Positions 1-9,390 are shown, counted from the stretch's first letter. The stretch is DNA of 64,000 nucleotides from an uncultured Lachnospiraceae bacterium (GCA_934317845.1 CAKRES010000007.1:1-64000); one strand, 5' to 3'. A program made the numbers and translations. Notes: generated from the letters alone by a model not told the origin.

Positions 1-1
1 A

Positions 2-85
2 TGCATAGATGGAAAAACAATTAAATATACAGCACAGAACATGGGCGTGATGGATAGGCTTTGTCCCGATGTAGATGCTAGCTAA
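2..85 (+). CDS. C-terminal end of an unknown protein (cut by window edge)
   Basis: An open frame enters from the left edge and stops with TAA at 83-85, giving 27 residues that end in LCPDVDAS. No family is recognisable from so little. It is followed by a terminator-like hairpin, which fits the end of a real gene. The next genes are short accessory genes, so this is probably another one. Confidence 0.4.
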   Translation, partial: CIDGKTIKYTAQNMGVMDRLCPDVDAS

Positions 86-100
86 AGCCAGATAGATGTA

Positions 101-132
101 AGGACGTGGGAGTAATATCCTGCGTCCTTTTC
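101..132 (+). terminator. Rho-independent terminator
   Basis: The arms AGGACG and CGTCCT enclose a smaller GGA/TCC pairing and are followed by TTTTC. It lies 15 bases behind the stop of the partial gene at the window start. Confidence 0.5.
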
Positions 133-174
133 TTGTGCAGTTTTATCGCAATGCAGAACACTAATTCGATATAC

Positions 175-253
175 AAGGTGTGTTTATGGGACACCTTATC
201 ATTTATAATAAGAATCAGATAAGAGATAAACTCTTACTGGTTCTTATTTTTTT
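175..253 (+). promoter_or_regulatory. Two tandem hairpins in the leader of the HIRAN-like gene
   Basis: Hairpin one pairs AAGGTGT (175-181) with ACACCTT (191-197). Hairpin two is longer: AATAAGAA (207-214) pairs with TTCTTATT near 241-248, with further pairing inside (CAG with CTG, TAAGAG with CTCTTA), and runs into a T tract. The gene start follows at 271 with its ribosome site AGAGGAG. The second hairpin looks like an intrinsic terminator between transcript start and gene, so it could be an attenuator or simply the terminator of an upstream unit. No known riboswitch is recognised. Confidence 0.45.
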
Positions 254-270
254 GAAAAGAGGAGATTGTT

Positions 271-492
271 ATGGAAGAACTTTATTTTACAATAGCAGGT
301 TGCGATCATTATTTTGGCAGTGATTTTATGAAAAAAGGCATGAAGGTCAAGCTTGAGAAAGAGCCAGATAATAAGTATGACAAGATCGGGGATAAAGCAA
401 AAGGGAAAATTATGTTTGTAATTGATGGTGGGGCAGTGTGTAGGATTACTGCTACGGGTTTGAAGAATGCAATAGTCAATGAAAGGGAATAG
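271..492 (+). CDS. Small HIRAN-like domain protein, probably internally deleted
   Basis: The 73-residue protein begins with a pattern typical of HIRAN domains: a short beta strand (FTIAGCDHYFG), then KGMKVKLEKEPDNKYDK. In the family this region continues through an (A)I-x-V strand and a GYV strand before a tail like the KIGDKAKGKIMFV seen here. That middle part is missing, as if about 30 codons between two Tyr-Asp-Lys codon runs were lost. HIRAN domains bind 3-prime DNA ends and occur in helicases and as small solo proteins. Start: ATG at 271 behind AGAGGAG. It may no longer fold. Confidence 0.6.
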   Translation: MEELYFTIAGCDHYFGSDFMKKGMKVKLEKEPDNKYDKIGDKAKGKIMFVIDGGAVCRITATGLKNAIVNERE

Positions 493-581
493 TGGAATGA
501 TGCCGCAGATAGGATATTGATTTATCCTGATAATAGAATATAATATTCTTATTATGGCAAAGTCAAAAGAAGGTGCTTAAA

Positions 582-800
582 GTGGGATTATTTAAGAAAA
601 AGACAGTCACAAAGACATATGACAAAGAAAATAAGAAACCGGTAATTAAGGCAAGCATATGTAATGGTGAGCAAGTTGCGGGCTTTAAGGACATTCATAC
701 AGGTAAGATAGAAGAGGTTATGCTGATTAAGAATCAGGCAGATCTTGATGCATTCAAGAAAATGTATGGAATAGATGGAGAGATGGAAAAGGAATATTGA
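582..800 (+). CDS. Small conserved hypothetical protein (72 aa)
   Basis: Begins MGLFKKKTVTKTYDKENKK and ends near MYGIDGEMEKEY; lysine-rich N-terminus, no signal peptide or membrane segment. I prefer GTG at 582 over GTG at 573 because GAAGGTG sits at normal distance before 582, while 573 has no ribosome site. Such short proteins are common in Lachnospiraceae accessory regions, but I know no function. Its 3-prime end overlaps the next tiny frame by 26 bases, suggesting translational coupling. Confidence 0.55.
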   Translation: MGLFKKKTVTKTYDKENKKPVIKASICNGEQVAGFKDIHTGKIEEVMLIKNQADLDAFKKMYGIDGEMEKEY

Positions 801-882
801 AACACTGGCAGCAAAGATTGCGGTACGTACAGTAAATAGATTCTTGCAGAATAATCCGGACAGTTTTGATTTAGTGGAATGA
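775..882 (+). CDS. Possible 35-residue protein overlapping the preceding gene
   Basis: An ATG at 775 opens a frame reading MERWKRNIETLAAKIAVRT, ending in DSFDLVE before TGA at 880-882. It overlaps the last codons of the 582-800 gene in another frame. The composition is protein-like (an amphipathic helix) rather than random. It could be a coupled small protein or the remnant of a longer one, since the same frame stays open after the stop and runs into the DUF1016 gene. No family recognised. Confidence 0.35.
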   Translation: MERWKRNIETLAAKIAVRTVNRFLQNNPDSFDLVE

Positions 883-942
883 GTGTTATTTGATACTCTT
901 ACTGAATCGATGTATGAAAATGAAATCCAAGGAGCGATAACT

Positions 943-2043
943 ATGGCGAATAAATTAGAAAAAAACGGTCAAAATAGTTTTATGGATAATTTTGTTAAAA
1001 CCGATGACATCTTAAAGGATATGTGTGGGATTATTGAGTCCTCACAAAAAGCAGCATATCGGGCGGTTAATTCATTGCTTGTGCAGAGAAATTGGCTTCT
1101 TGGTTATAGAATTGCAAGTGAAGAATTGCAGGGCGAGGATAGGGCAAAATATGGAGCTGAAATTATAAAAAAGTTAGCAAAAGAATTATCGGCTGAATAT
1201 GGAAAAGGTTATACAAAGTCGAATCTGTATAGTTTTTATTCTTTTTATAAGACTTATCCTGAAATTTTCCAGACACCGTCTGGAAAATCCGTTGGGCTAT
1301 TATCTTGGTCACATTATGTAACATTATTACAGGTTAAAGATAAGGCAGCTCGTGACTGGTATGAGCAGGAAGCCGCAGAACAGACTTGGAGTGTCCGTAC
1401 TTTGCAGAGGAATATTTCTTCTCAGTATTATTATCGTATGCTTAAAAACCAGAAAAAAGAGTTTGTAGAAAGTGAAATGAAGGAACTGACAGCACCATAT
1501 CAGAATGATAAGTTGGAGTTTATCAAAAATCCGGTAGTTGCAGAGTTTTTAGGATTTTCTCAGAATACAGATTTTACAGAGAGTGACCTTGAGAAAAGTA
1601 TCCTTTCTAATTTGCAGAAGTTCTTGATGGAACTTGGAAAGGGATATGCTTTTGTGGCAAGGCAGCAGCATATTCATACGGAGAAGCAGGACTATTATAT
1701 TGATCTTGTGTTTTACAATTACATACTGAAATGTTTTGTCCTTATCGACTTGAAAACGGAGAAGATAACACATCAAGATGTAGGACAGATGGATATGTAT
1801 ATCCGTATGTATGATGAATTGAAATGCAGTGAGGGCGACAATCCGACAATCGGTATTGTGCTTTGCTCCGATACAGATGATGATATTGCCCGTTATTCTG
1901 TTATGCACGAAAACGAACAGTTATTTGCTTCAAAATACAAATTATATCTGCCGACAAAAGAAGAACTGAAAGCAGAGATTGAAACTCAAAAGGCAATGTT
2001 TTACCTTCAACAGCAGGATAATAAAGAAGGGGAAACAAGATAG
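943..2043 (+). CDS. DUF1016 / YhcG-family PD-(D/E)XK nuclease
   Basis: A 366-residue protein with the DUF1016 layout: an N-terminal helical domain (about 35-180, including NWLLGYRI and YSFYKTYPEIF) and a C-terminal PD-(D/E)XK nuclease fold (about 215-345). The nuclease core is visible as IDLVFYN, then CFVLIDLKT, the D-x-K part of the active site, followed by DVGQMDMYI. Family members are found near restriction systems and mobile elements; their exact role is not settled. The start is ATG 943 behind GGAG at 931-934; an in-frame GTG at 883 lacks a ribosome site. Length is normal for the family. Confidence 0.85.
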   Translation: MANKLEKNGQNSFMDNFVKTDDILKDMCGIIESSQKAAYRAVNSLLVQRNWLLGYRIASEELQGEDRAKYGAEIIKKLAKELSAEYGKGYTKSNLYSFYSFYKTYPEIFQTPSGKSVGLLSWSHYVTLLQVKDKAARDWYEQEAAEQTWSVRTLQRNISSQYYYRMLKNQKKEFVESEMKELTAPYQNDKLEFIKNPVVAEFLGFSQNTDFTESDLEKSILSNLQKFLMELGKGYAFVARQQHIHTEKQDYYIDLVFYNYILKCFVLIDLKTEKITHQDVGQMDMYIRMYDELKCSEGDNPTIGIVLCSDTDDDIARYSVMHENEQLFASKYKLYLPTKEELKAEIETQKAMFYLQQQDNKEGETR

Positions 2044-2094
2044 AAAGAGCAAATTCAACAGATCTTAAATTTCCAATGAAATATATAAAATACT

Positions 2095-2132
2095 GAGGTG
2101 TTAGCCAATTGCGACACCTCTTTTCTTTTTTT
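2095..2132 (+). terminator. Terminator after the DUF1016 gene
   Basis: GAGGTGT (2095-2101) pairs with ACACCTC (2114-2120), followed by TTTTCTTTTTTT. Confidence 0.8.
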
Positions 2133-2135
2133 CGG

Positions 2136-2164
2136 TTGACAGAAAAGTGCAGATTAGTTAATAT
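2136..2164 (+). promoter_or_regulatory. Sigma-A promoter of the giant secreted protein
   Basis: A perfect TTGACA at 2136-2141, a 17-base spacer and TAATAT at 2159-2164. It starts directly behind the T tract of the preceding terminator and about 100 bases before the ATG at 2268. Confidence 0.75.
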
Positions 2165-2267
2165 AAAATGAGACTATAAGTCTTACAATGTTTCTGGTTA
2201 TGGATGATAAAAAGGCTTTATAAAAATCGTCATCTGCAAAAAAGGAAAAGAGGAGGAGTATATTTTT

Positions 2268-5200
2268 ATGAAAAAACGATTGGTAAGTTTACTATTGACA
2301 CTGATACTATGTCTGTCCATGATGCCGACGACGGCATGGGCAGAGAGTAGTGAGACAGCGCAAAATGCCAATGGCAGTGTGACATATATCGACACACAAT
2401 TTCACGTTAAGGAGAAAACCTGTACGGATTACACGGAAATTACCAGTGAATCCAAGGCGCTGACGGCAGGATGGTATGTGGTCACAGGGGAGGTGACGAT
2501 TAACGGTGATGTGACTGTGACGGGACAGACGTCGATCATTCTCCGTGACGGAGCAAACCTGACCATCAACGGTGGTATAACCCTTAAACCTGACGATAAT
2601 AAAAATAAGGGACTGGATCTGTACGGACAAAAGGGGCAGACAGGGCGGATGTCCATTACTAACGATCAGGGTTATGCGTTGAAGCTGGATGAGGAAAGCG
2701 GCGCTGTGATATTCTGTGTATATGGGGGAAAGCTTCGGGCCAGTGGTAAACCGTATGCGATAAGTGCAAGATCCGAAAATAATATTGATGTTGCCATACT
2801 AAAATCTTCGGGGTGGAAGGGTGTTGCAAGTGACGGTACAATATACGAAGGCTTTTTCGATTTCTACAACAAGCCTTCCTTTACTGTTGAGCAGTGCACT
2901 GCGCATGTGTGGAAGTATGATTGCTATGATGAGGACTTAAATAATCACGAAAAAATATGCACGTTGTGTAGTCTTGGTGGTGGACGCGAGAAACATAGTA
3001 CTTCAACCTGGACTTCCAATGGGGAAAGCGGACATACCGGATACTGCATTTGCGGCAAGGAAATGGAGACGGAGGTTCATGACCTCGTGATAAGTGCTAA
3101 CGCTGATGGTCTGACTCACAGCCGGAAGTGCCGCAAATGTGATTATTATGAAGAAGCAACAGAGAAGCATGACTTTACTGGTAGTAAAACATATCCAAGC
3201 GGGGCGGCTTACATTGTGTGTAAGACATGTGGGACGCTGCTTGCAGCGGCTTATGATGAGGTACAATATGCGTTCCTGCAATCAGCCATTGATGCGGCCA
3301 AGGAAAGTGGCGGTACGGTGACATTGCAACAGGAGGTGGCAGAGCATGTCGATGTTGCAGATGGCACAGTGATCATTGACATGAACGGTCAATCATGGGG
3401 TGGAAATTTTTCTGATGATCAAAATGCCAGGATTCCACTGACAGTCACCGGAGGCGAGGTAACACTGAAAAACGGGAACCTTTATCAGAACGGCTCCACC
3501 TCTGATGCGCGCGCAGGTGTTGTGGTCAATGGCGGCAGCCTGATTGTAGGAGAGGATGTTTCTATTAGGGGCGGCCAGGCTGGTCCCAACAAGATATACC
3601 ACTCCATTGACCTGCAAAGCGGCAGCCTGACCCTCAGTGAGGGCACAGCACTGTTGACTGGTCTGAAAGTGCCAGAGGGCAAAACCTTGGCAGATTATCT
3701 GCCGACAGGCACTACCTTTGTAAAGTGCACAGATGAGGATGAGGTGAAAATCCCTGCTGCAGATCAATATGAATATGTTACAGAGGCATACATCACCAAT
3801 GCATCCACCGAAAGCATGGCAGTCGTGGCACATGAACATAGCTGCAAAGCAGAGAGCGAATACAAATGTGATTGCGGCTTTACCTGTTCTCACAAAACCT
3901 TTGCAGATGGCAGATGTACCATCTGCGGTTATGCCTGCCCACACGAAGCGTCTGAGGTAACCGAAAACAATGGCATCTATACCTGCAAGACTTGCAATAC
4001 GCAGATGGTCGTGAAGGTGACAAAGGCTGGTGTGGTCACCTACAGCACAGACTTTACGTCGGCAATGAATGAGGCAGTGGATGGCACAACGATCACCTTG
4101 CTGAAGGATGTTGACCATAGTAGGAAGTATTCGGGTATTACCGGTGATAATACAACAGTTACACTGGATTTGGCAGGGCATACGATCAATGATGGATGGA
4201 TTCTAGTCGGGAGTGACCAAGACAATAAGGTGCACACCGCCAGTAGGTTAAATATCATCGGCAGTGGTAGTTTTATAACCAATGGAAATTTGAACGTTGA
4301 TAAGAAAGCTACGCTGGATCTGAGCGAATGGGGTGGCGGCGAAGATGACAATATCAGCAGGGTGGATTTGAGTAAGAACGGCAATGAACAGCCGAATCCG
4401 GAAAGTACCCTGATTGTTGGACAAAATACAGGTACCATTGGAAGCTTAAGGCTTTATAACTGGCCGTCACCTGGCGTAAAAAGCAAGCTGAAGGGTGGCA
4501 CATATGGCAGCGTTGTGATAACGACGAACTACTCCGAGGGTGAACCGTTTAGCAGTATGCTTGAAACGGGCTATGCGTTCCAATACATTGACACAGGGGA
4601 ATTTGTGGAATACACAAAGAAATCAGATGACATGGCAATCTACAATGTCAAGGTTGTAAAATGCCCACACGGCGGTACTGCGACTGATATGGATGGCGGC
4701 TACAAGTGTGCCTACTGTAATTCAGTCGTTAACGTAAAGGTGAGCAAAGAAGGGCCAGACAAATATTATGCAACACTGGCGGATGCTATTGCTAATGCCG
4801 AAGACGGAGATACAGTAACTCCACTGGATGAAGCAGCAGTAGACTCTGAAAACTATGAGATAAAACATGCCGTTACCTTAGACTTGAACGGATTTAATAT
4901 TAAAAACATCACCTGTTTAGTGGAAGGTGTGAAGATTCAGGATAATGGAGAAAACAAAGCCACGATCGGTACACTGACTTTATCGAGCGGCTGGCTGAAA
5001 GACCTGCTGCCGGAAGGCTATGGTTTCCAAAAAACAGATGATACCTGGGCAAGCGAAGGGGAACTTAACGGAACAACGATCAGCAATGTTTTCGTGAAAC
5101 AGGCACCGATCGAGAGCCTGCGTCTTACGGTCAAAAATGAAACTACGGTCTACGGATACGATACGGCAAACACACCAGGCATTACGGCAGCGGTAGTTTC

Positions 5201-8066
5201 CCGATCAGAAAATACGGGTGCGGAAAAGGTTACCTATCAATGGTATCAGATCAAGGGAAGCAGTGCGGAAGCGATCAAAGATGCAACGACAGACACTTAT
5301 CAATTAAATACCGGACTTGACGCAGGTGCCTACACCTTCTATTGTATCGCGACTGCGAACGGATATGCGGTAGCCAGTAAGAATGTAACTGTGACTGTTG
5401 AGAAAGCAGAGGCAGACGGTACTGCTCCGCAGGCGGAAGAGAACCTTTCCTACACGGGGAATGCACAGGATCTGATCAAAGCAGGAAGCACATCTGACGG
5501 CGTTATGAAGTACAGCCTCACGCAGGACGGAACATATACCGATGATATCCCGACAGGAACCGATGCAGGTACCTATGCTGTGTGGTATAAGATCATTGGT
5601 GACAAGAACCATAAGGATAGCGAACCAGCCAGCGTGAAAGTAACGATCGCACCGATGAAGCTTTTCGGGGTAGTGAATCCGGCAGCGGACAGTGTGAACA
5701 GGGTGTATGACAAAACTGATAAAGCAAAGCTTACGGCAGTAACCTTCTTAAAGGAAAATGGTAAGGACACTATCGATATTGCTGCAGGTGATTATAAGAT
5801 CAGCAATGTACATTTTAATGATGCAAATGCAGGAAACGACAAACAACTGATTTTTACAGTTGCATTACAGAGTAAGAACTTTGTTTTTGCAGATGAAGCT
5901 GCAGAAGCTGTAACGGAGAAAACCTTTGAATGTGCAAAGGACAGCGGCGATAAAGCATATGAGATTGCGAAAGCAGAAGCACCGTCAGATCTTGTAAATG
6001 CAGAAATATTACAGAAGTATACGATCACAGAAGGAAGTGCGTCAGTTGCCGGAGCAGGCATGCCGCAGGATGCGGGAACACTTAGCTATGCAAAGCAAAG
6101 CGATGACGCAATTGAAAAGGTTGCAAACTGGGAGGTTGATGCAAAAACAGGCGAGGTTGTTTACACCTTATCAGGTGGTGCATCGAAGGATATTATCAAA
6201 CTTCCGGTGACGATCCGTTCAACCAATTACGAGGATGCAGTTGTTGACATTGTGATTACGCTGACAGAAAAAGATGTACCAACGGTAACCGTGCAGGATC
6301 TGACAGTAACTTACGACGGCAGCCCGGTTTCTGCGGAAAAGATCCAGGGTACAGCAACTTTTGGTGGAAAGTCTGTGGCAGGCACTTGGACATGGAAAGA
6401 CAACACGGCGATCACAAACGTTGCTGACAGCGGAGAGAAAACAGTGGTCTTCAAACCGCAGGATACAGTGAACTATGCGGAAGTAGAAAAGGATATTTGC
6501 CTGACTATTCACAAGGCAACTCCGACCGGTACACCGAAGTATATTGCGATCACTGCAGACAAAAAGAAACTTTCAGACGCAGGATTGACAACTGAGGGCA
6601 GCCTGCTTTCCACAAAAGGTACGGTAAAATGGGTCGATAATAGCGGAAAAGAGTTGTCAGAAGAGACAAATGTTGTGTGCGGTGAAACCTACAAGTGGGA
6701 ATTTACTCCGACCGATGCAGACAATTACAACAAGCTGGAAGGTACCAGTATCCTTTGGACGAAATTGATCGAGAGTCTGAGTCTTACCACTGAAAATGCA
6801 ACCGTGGTCTATGGATACGATGCGGCAAACACACCAGTCATTACGGCAGCGGTAGTTTCCCGATCAGAAAATACGGGTGCGGAAAAGGTTACCTATCAAT
6901 GGTATCAGATCAAGGGAAGCAGTGCGGAAGCGATCAAAGATGCAACGACAGACACTTATCAATTAAATACCGGACTTGACGCAGGTGCCTACACCTTCTA
7001 TTGTATCGCGACTGCGAACGGATATGCGGTAGCCAGTAAGAATGTAACTGTGACTGTTGAGAAAGCAGAGGCAGACGGTACTGCTCCGCAGGCGGAAGAG
7101 AACCTTTCCTACACGGGGAATGCACAGGATCTGATCAAAGCAGGAAGCACATCTGACGGCGTTATGAAGTACAGCCTCACGCAGGACGGAACATATACCG
7201 ATGATATCCCGACAGGAACCGATGCAGGTACCTATGCTGTGTGGTATAAGATCATTGGTGACAAGAACCATAAGGATAGCGAACCAGCCAGCGTGAAAGT
7301 AACGATCGCACCGATGAAGCTTTTCGGGGTAGTGAATCCGGCAGCGGACAGTGTGAACAGGGTGTATGACAAAACTGATAAAGCAAAGCTTACGGCAGTA
7401 ACCTTCTTAAAGGAAAATGGTAAGGACACTATCGATATTGCTGCAGGTGATTATAAGATCAGCAATGTACATTTTAATGATGCAAATGCAGGAAACGACA
7501 AACAACTGATTTTTACAGTTGCATTACAGAGTAAGAACTATGTTTTTGCAAATGAAGCAGCAGAAACTGTAACGGAGAAAACCTTTGAGTGTGTAAAGGA
7601 CAGTAAAGGTGCAGCATATGAGATCACGAAAGCAGCAGTACCGGCTGCTACGACCACGACAGAGGAGCCGGTTAAGGATATAGTCAAGAAAACAAAACTT
7701 ACCAAAAAACAGAAGCTGGCTCAGGTCAAGAAACTCATGAAGACAGCAAAGTTTGAGGCCAAGACTGCCAAGGTTGATAAAAAGTACGTAAAAGTGCGGA
7801 TTACAGCCAAGAGCAGCAAAACACTGATTTCAGACATCAAGCGCATGGGATATACGGTCAAGTATAAGTTCTATCGTTCGACGAAGAAAACTTCCGGCTA
7901 TAAACTGCTCAAGACAAGGTCAGTAAACACGTTCACCGATAAGAAAGCCACTAAGTGGACGAAGTACTACTATAAAGCCCAGGTGCTGGTATACGATGGA
8001 AAAAAACTTGTCAAAAAGAGCAGACTCAAGCAGTGTAGCTACGGAGTTAAAACCTGGAATAACTAA
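2268..8066 (+). CDS. Giant secreted repeat protein (1932 aa)
   Basis: Starts MKKRLVSLLLTLILCLSMM with a signal peptide cut after about residue 25 (TAWA). Residues about 40-530 alternate valine/threonine-rich strand repeats (VTVTGQTSIIL, LTINGG), suggesting beta-helix or beta-sandwich modules, with CxxC/His modules (around 207-325, 520-580 and 800) resembling small zinc ribbons. Residues about 948-1240 and 1501-1790 are two near-identical copies of an Ig-like block: TVYGYD, YQWYQI, then an AGTYAVWYK module and a VYDKT module. The last 130 residues are very lysine-rich and fibronectin-III-like (YKFYRS, YYYKAQV). There is no LPxTG motif, so attachment may be through the basic tail. Likely an adhesin or surface fibre; ligand unknown. 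Confidence 0.85.
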   Translation: MKKRLVSLLLTLILCLSMMPTTAWAESSETAQNANGSVTYIDTQFHVKEKTCTDYTEITSESKALTAGWYVVTGEVTINGDVTVTGQTSIILRDGANLTINGGITLKPDDNKNKGLDLYGQKGQTGRMSITNDQGYALKLDEESGAVIFCVYGGKLRASGKPYAISARSENNIDVAILKSSGWKGVASDGTIYEGFFDFYNKPSFTVEQCTAHVWKYDCYDEDLNNHEKICTLCSLGGGREKHSTSTWTSNGESGHTGYCICGKEMETEVHDLVISANADGLTHSRKCRKCDYYEEATEKHDFTGSKTYPSGAAYIVCKTCGTLLAAAYDEVQYAFLQSAIDAAKESGGTVTLQQEVAEHVDVADGTVIIDMNGQSWGGNFSDDQNARIPLTVTGGEVTLKNGNLYQNGSTSDARAGVVVNGGSLIVGEDVSIRGGQAGPNKIYHSIDLQSGSLTLSEGTALLTGLKVPEGKTLADYLPTGTTFVKCTDEDEVKIPAADQYEYVTEAYITNASTESMAVVAHEHSCKAESEYKCDCGFTCSHKTFADGRCTICGYACPHEASEVTENNGIYTCKTCNTQMVVKVTKAGVVTYSTDFTSAMNEAVDGTTITLLKDVDHSRKYSGITGDNTTVTLDLAGHTINDGWILVGSDQDNKVHTASRLNIIGSGSFITNGNLNVDKKATLDLSEWGGGEDDNISRVDLSKNGNEQPNPESTLIVGQNTGTIGSLRLYNWPSPGVKSKLKGGTYGSVVITTNYSEGEPFSSMLETGYAFQYIDTGEFVEYTKKSDDMAIYNVKVVKCPHGGTATDMDGGYKCAYCNSVVNVKVSKEGPDKYYATLADAIANAEDGDTVTPLDEAAVDSENYEIKHAVTLDLNGFNIKNITCLVEGVKIQDNGENKATIGTLTLSSGWLKDLLPEGYGFQKTDDTWASEGELNGTTISNVFVKQAPIESLRLTVKNETTVYGYDTANTPGITAAVVSRSENTGAEKVTYQWYQIKGSSAEAIKDATTDTYQLNTGLDAGAYTFYCIATANGYAVASKNVTVTVEKAEADGTAPQAEENLSYTGNAQDLIKAGSTSDGVMKYSLTQDGTYTDDIPTGTDAGTYAVWYKIIGDKNHKDSEPASVKVTIAPMKLFGVVNPAADSVNRVYDKTDKAKLTAVTFLKENGKDTIDIAAGDYKISNVHFNDANAGNDKQLIFTVALQSKNFVFADEAAEAVTEKTFECAKDSGDKAYEIAKAEAPSDLVNAEILQKYTITEGSASVAGAGMPQDAGTLSYAKQSDDAIEKVANWEVDAKTGEVVYTLSGGASKDIIKLPVTIRSTNYEDAVVDIVITLTEKDVPTVTVQDLTVTYDGSPVSAEKIQGTATFGGKSVAGTWTWKDNTAITNVADSGEKTVVFKPQDTVNYAEVEKDICLTIHKATPTGTPKYIAITADKKKLSDAGLTTEGSLLSTKGTVKWVDNSGKELSEETNVVCGETYKWEFTPTDADNYNKLEGTSILWTKLIESLSLTTENATVVYGYDAANTPVITAAVVSRSENTGAEKVTYQWYQIKGSSAEAIKDATTDTYQLNTGLDAGAYTFYCIATANGYAVASKNVTVTVEKAEADGTAPQAEENLSYTGNAQDLIKAGSTSDGVMKYSLTQDGTYTDDIPTGTDAGTYAVWYKIIGDKNHKDSEPASVKVTIAPMKLFGVVNPAADSVNRVYDKTDKAKLTAVTFLKENGKDTIDIAAGDYKISNVHFNDANAGNDKQLIFTVALQSKNYVFANEAAETVTEKTFECVKDSKGAAYEITKAAVPAATTTTEEPVKDIVKKTKLTKKQKLAQVKKLMKTAKFEAKTAKVDKKYVKVRITAKSSKTLISDIKRMGYTVKYKFYRSTKKTSGYKLLKTRSVNTFTDKKATKWTKYYYKAQVLVYDGKKLVKKSRLKQCSYGVKTWNN
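5180..5880 (+). repeat. Copy 1 of a perfect 701-bp internal repeat
   Basis: Every base agrees with 6839-7539 (offset 1659), including third codon positions. Divergence begins immediately outside on both sides, at 5179 and 5881. The copy encodes the Ig-like block of the giant secreted protein. Confidence 0.95.
6839..7539 (+). repeat. Copy 2 of the perfect 701-bp internal repeat
   Basis: Identical to 5180-5880. The sequence beyond the perfect stretch remains similar for some tens of bases (for example a shared GTAACGGAGAAAACCTTTGA), so an older duplication has been homogenised recently or recently re-duplicated. Confidence 0.95.
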
Positions 8067-8070
8067 GGAA

Positions 8071-8116
8071 TTCCCCCATACTTACGCATAACAGCGGAGC
8101 ATGGGGGATCTTTTTT
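8071..8116 (+). terminator. Terminator of the giant secreted protein gene
   Basis: CCCCCAT near 8073-8079 pairs with ATGGGGG at 8101-8107, followed by ATCTTTTTT. It lies between this gene and the convergent AraC-type gene. Confidence 0.75.
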
Positions 8117-8187
8117 CACTGATCAGCTGCAAAAATATAGCAGATTGGTAATATATCAGATGTGAGTCAGGAGTAGTATGTTTTCGG

Positions 8188-9390
8188 TCAGGTGATATAT
8201 TTTTTGCGATATTCATTCGGTGAAAGAGATGCATATTTTCGAAAAACACGCGAAAAATGCCCGGGTGAGGAAAAACCGAGATAAACACTGATCGCAGTTA
8301 AGGATTTGTTCGTGTAATGGAGGAGGTATTTGGCCTCCTTTATTTTTTTGTTCAGTATAAAATCTGTGAGAGTCATATTGCTCTCAGCTTTAAAACGCTT
8401 TGAAAGATATGATCTGCTCATAAAAAATTCTTTTGACATAGCTTCTACAGTGATTGACTCTGACATATGACGAATAATATAGTTTGATACATCGGAAACA
8501 AGTTGCGAATCCAGAGCTCCTTCATGCAATTCGTACACGCATTTTGCAAAGTCTATGATCATTAGATGGCGAAGATTGATAATTTCATAATAGTCATTTG
8601 TTGATTCACATTTCTGGATGTAATTGTCACTTAGTGGAAAGGCATCATCAGGACTCATTCCTCCATGGATAGCGGAGCGGGATGCAAGTGTAGCTGTCAC
8701 AATAAATGCATCTTTTAATTGTCGAAGATGGTTATCAGACATTGTACCAATCTTTAATGCAGGCATATTGTTAAGCTGCCTTGATAAAGAGGTATACTCT
8801 CCCCTTCGGATCATGTTCATCACATGTTGTTCCAAATCATAAGTGTTGCGAAAGCTTGGATCCGGTCCGGAAGGTTCTTTGGAAAAAAGCCTGTCAGCAG
8901 CAAGAGTGTTTATTGATTTTATAAACTGCTGCTGTAAGGAGTCGTTGATAAAAACATCCTGAAGGGAACATTTCTCATTATTCAGTATGTAATTTAAAAA
9001 GCACAAAATCTGCATAAGACTTTCTAATGGTATACAAATGATCTCTTGCATAGCATTTATAAAATCATCAACATCTGCTTGTGCAACATTTAATTGAAAA
9101 GCCAGTTCCTGAAGTGCCGGAATAGAATTAGGAACCTGACTCGTCGGGCCGATCACGATCTTATAGTCTTTGGAATTGAGAATGCCAAAGTAGTTGAACC
9201 GTGTGGTTAAGAAATAATTGATGTGTTCAGATATTTTTAAAATATCTGACTCATAGATGGAGATGGGATCTTTAATAAGGTTAACTGTGGAGTGATAAAA
9301 TATAAGGCTATTATTGTTATAAATATGTATAGGAACACCAAAAAGATTGCCTAGCATAGTTCCAATATAATTGTAATCAATGGATCGCAT
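8188..9390 (-). CDS. AraC-family transcriptional regulator
   Basis: A 400-residue protein whose last about 95 residues are a double helix-turn-helix AraC/XylS domain: FFMSRSYLSKRFKAE, then the second helix-turn-helix with GFSSPGHFSRVFRK, followed by SPNEYRKKY. The first 300 residues form an unassigned sensor region, with aromatic-rich N-terminus and helical middle. The start is supported by AAGGAGGTG just upstream on the minus strand. It is transcribed divergently from the chemoreceptor gene at 9514 with 123 bases between, so it may control that operon; this is inferred from position only. Confidence 0.85.
   Translation of the reverse strand: MRSIDYNYIGTMLGNLFGVPIHIYNNNSLIFYHSTVNLIKDPISIYESDILKISEHINYFLTTRFNYFGILNSKDYKIVIGPTSQVPNSIPALQELAFQLNVAQADVDDFINAMQEIICIPLESLMQILCFLNYILNNEKCSLQDVFINDSLQQQFIKSINTLAADRLFSKEPSGPDPSFRNTYDLEQHVMNMIRRGEYTSLSRQLNNMPALKIGTMSDNHLRQLKDAFIVTATLASRSAIHGGMSPDDAFPLSDNYIQKCESTNDYYEIINLRHLMIIDFAKCVYELHEGALDSQLVSDVSNYIIRHMSESITVEAMSKEFFMSRSYLSKRFKAESNMTLTDFILNKKIKEAKYLLHYTNKSLTAISVYLGFSSPGHFSRVFRKYASLSPNEYRKKYIT

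Noticed and set aside
1..2043. End of a prophage or conjugative element
   Set aside because: HIRAN and DUF1016 genes do occur on such elements, but no integrase, relaxase or phage structural gene is visible in the window.
5275..7429. Identical minus-strand open frames at 5275-5466 and 6934-7125, and similar pairs nearby
   Set aside because: They are only the reverse strand of the 701-bp coding repeat; no ribosome sites and no protein features.
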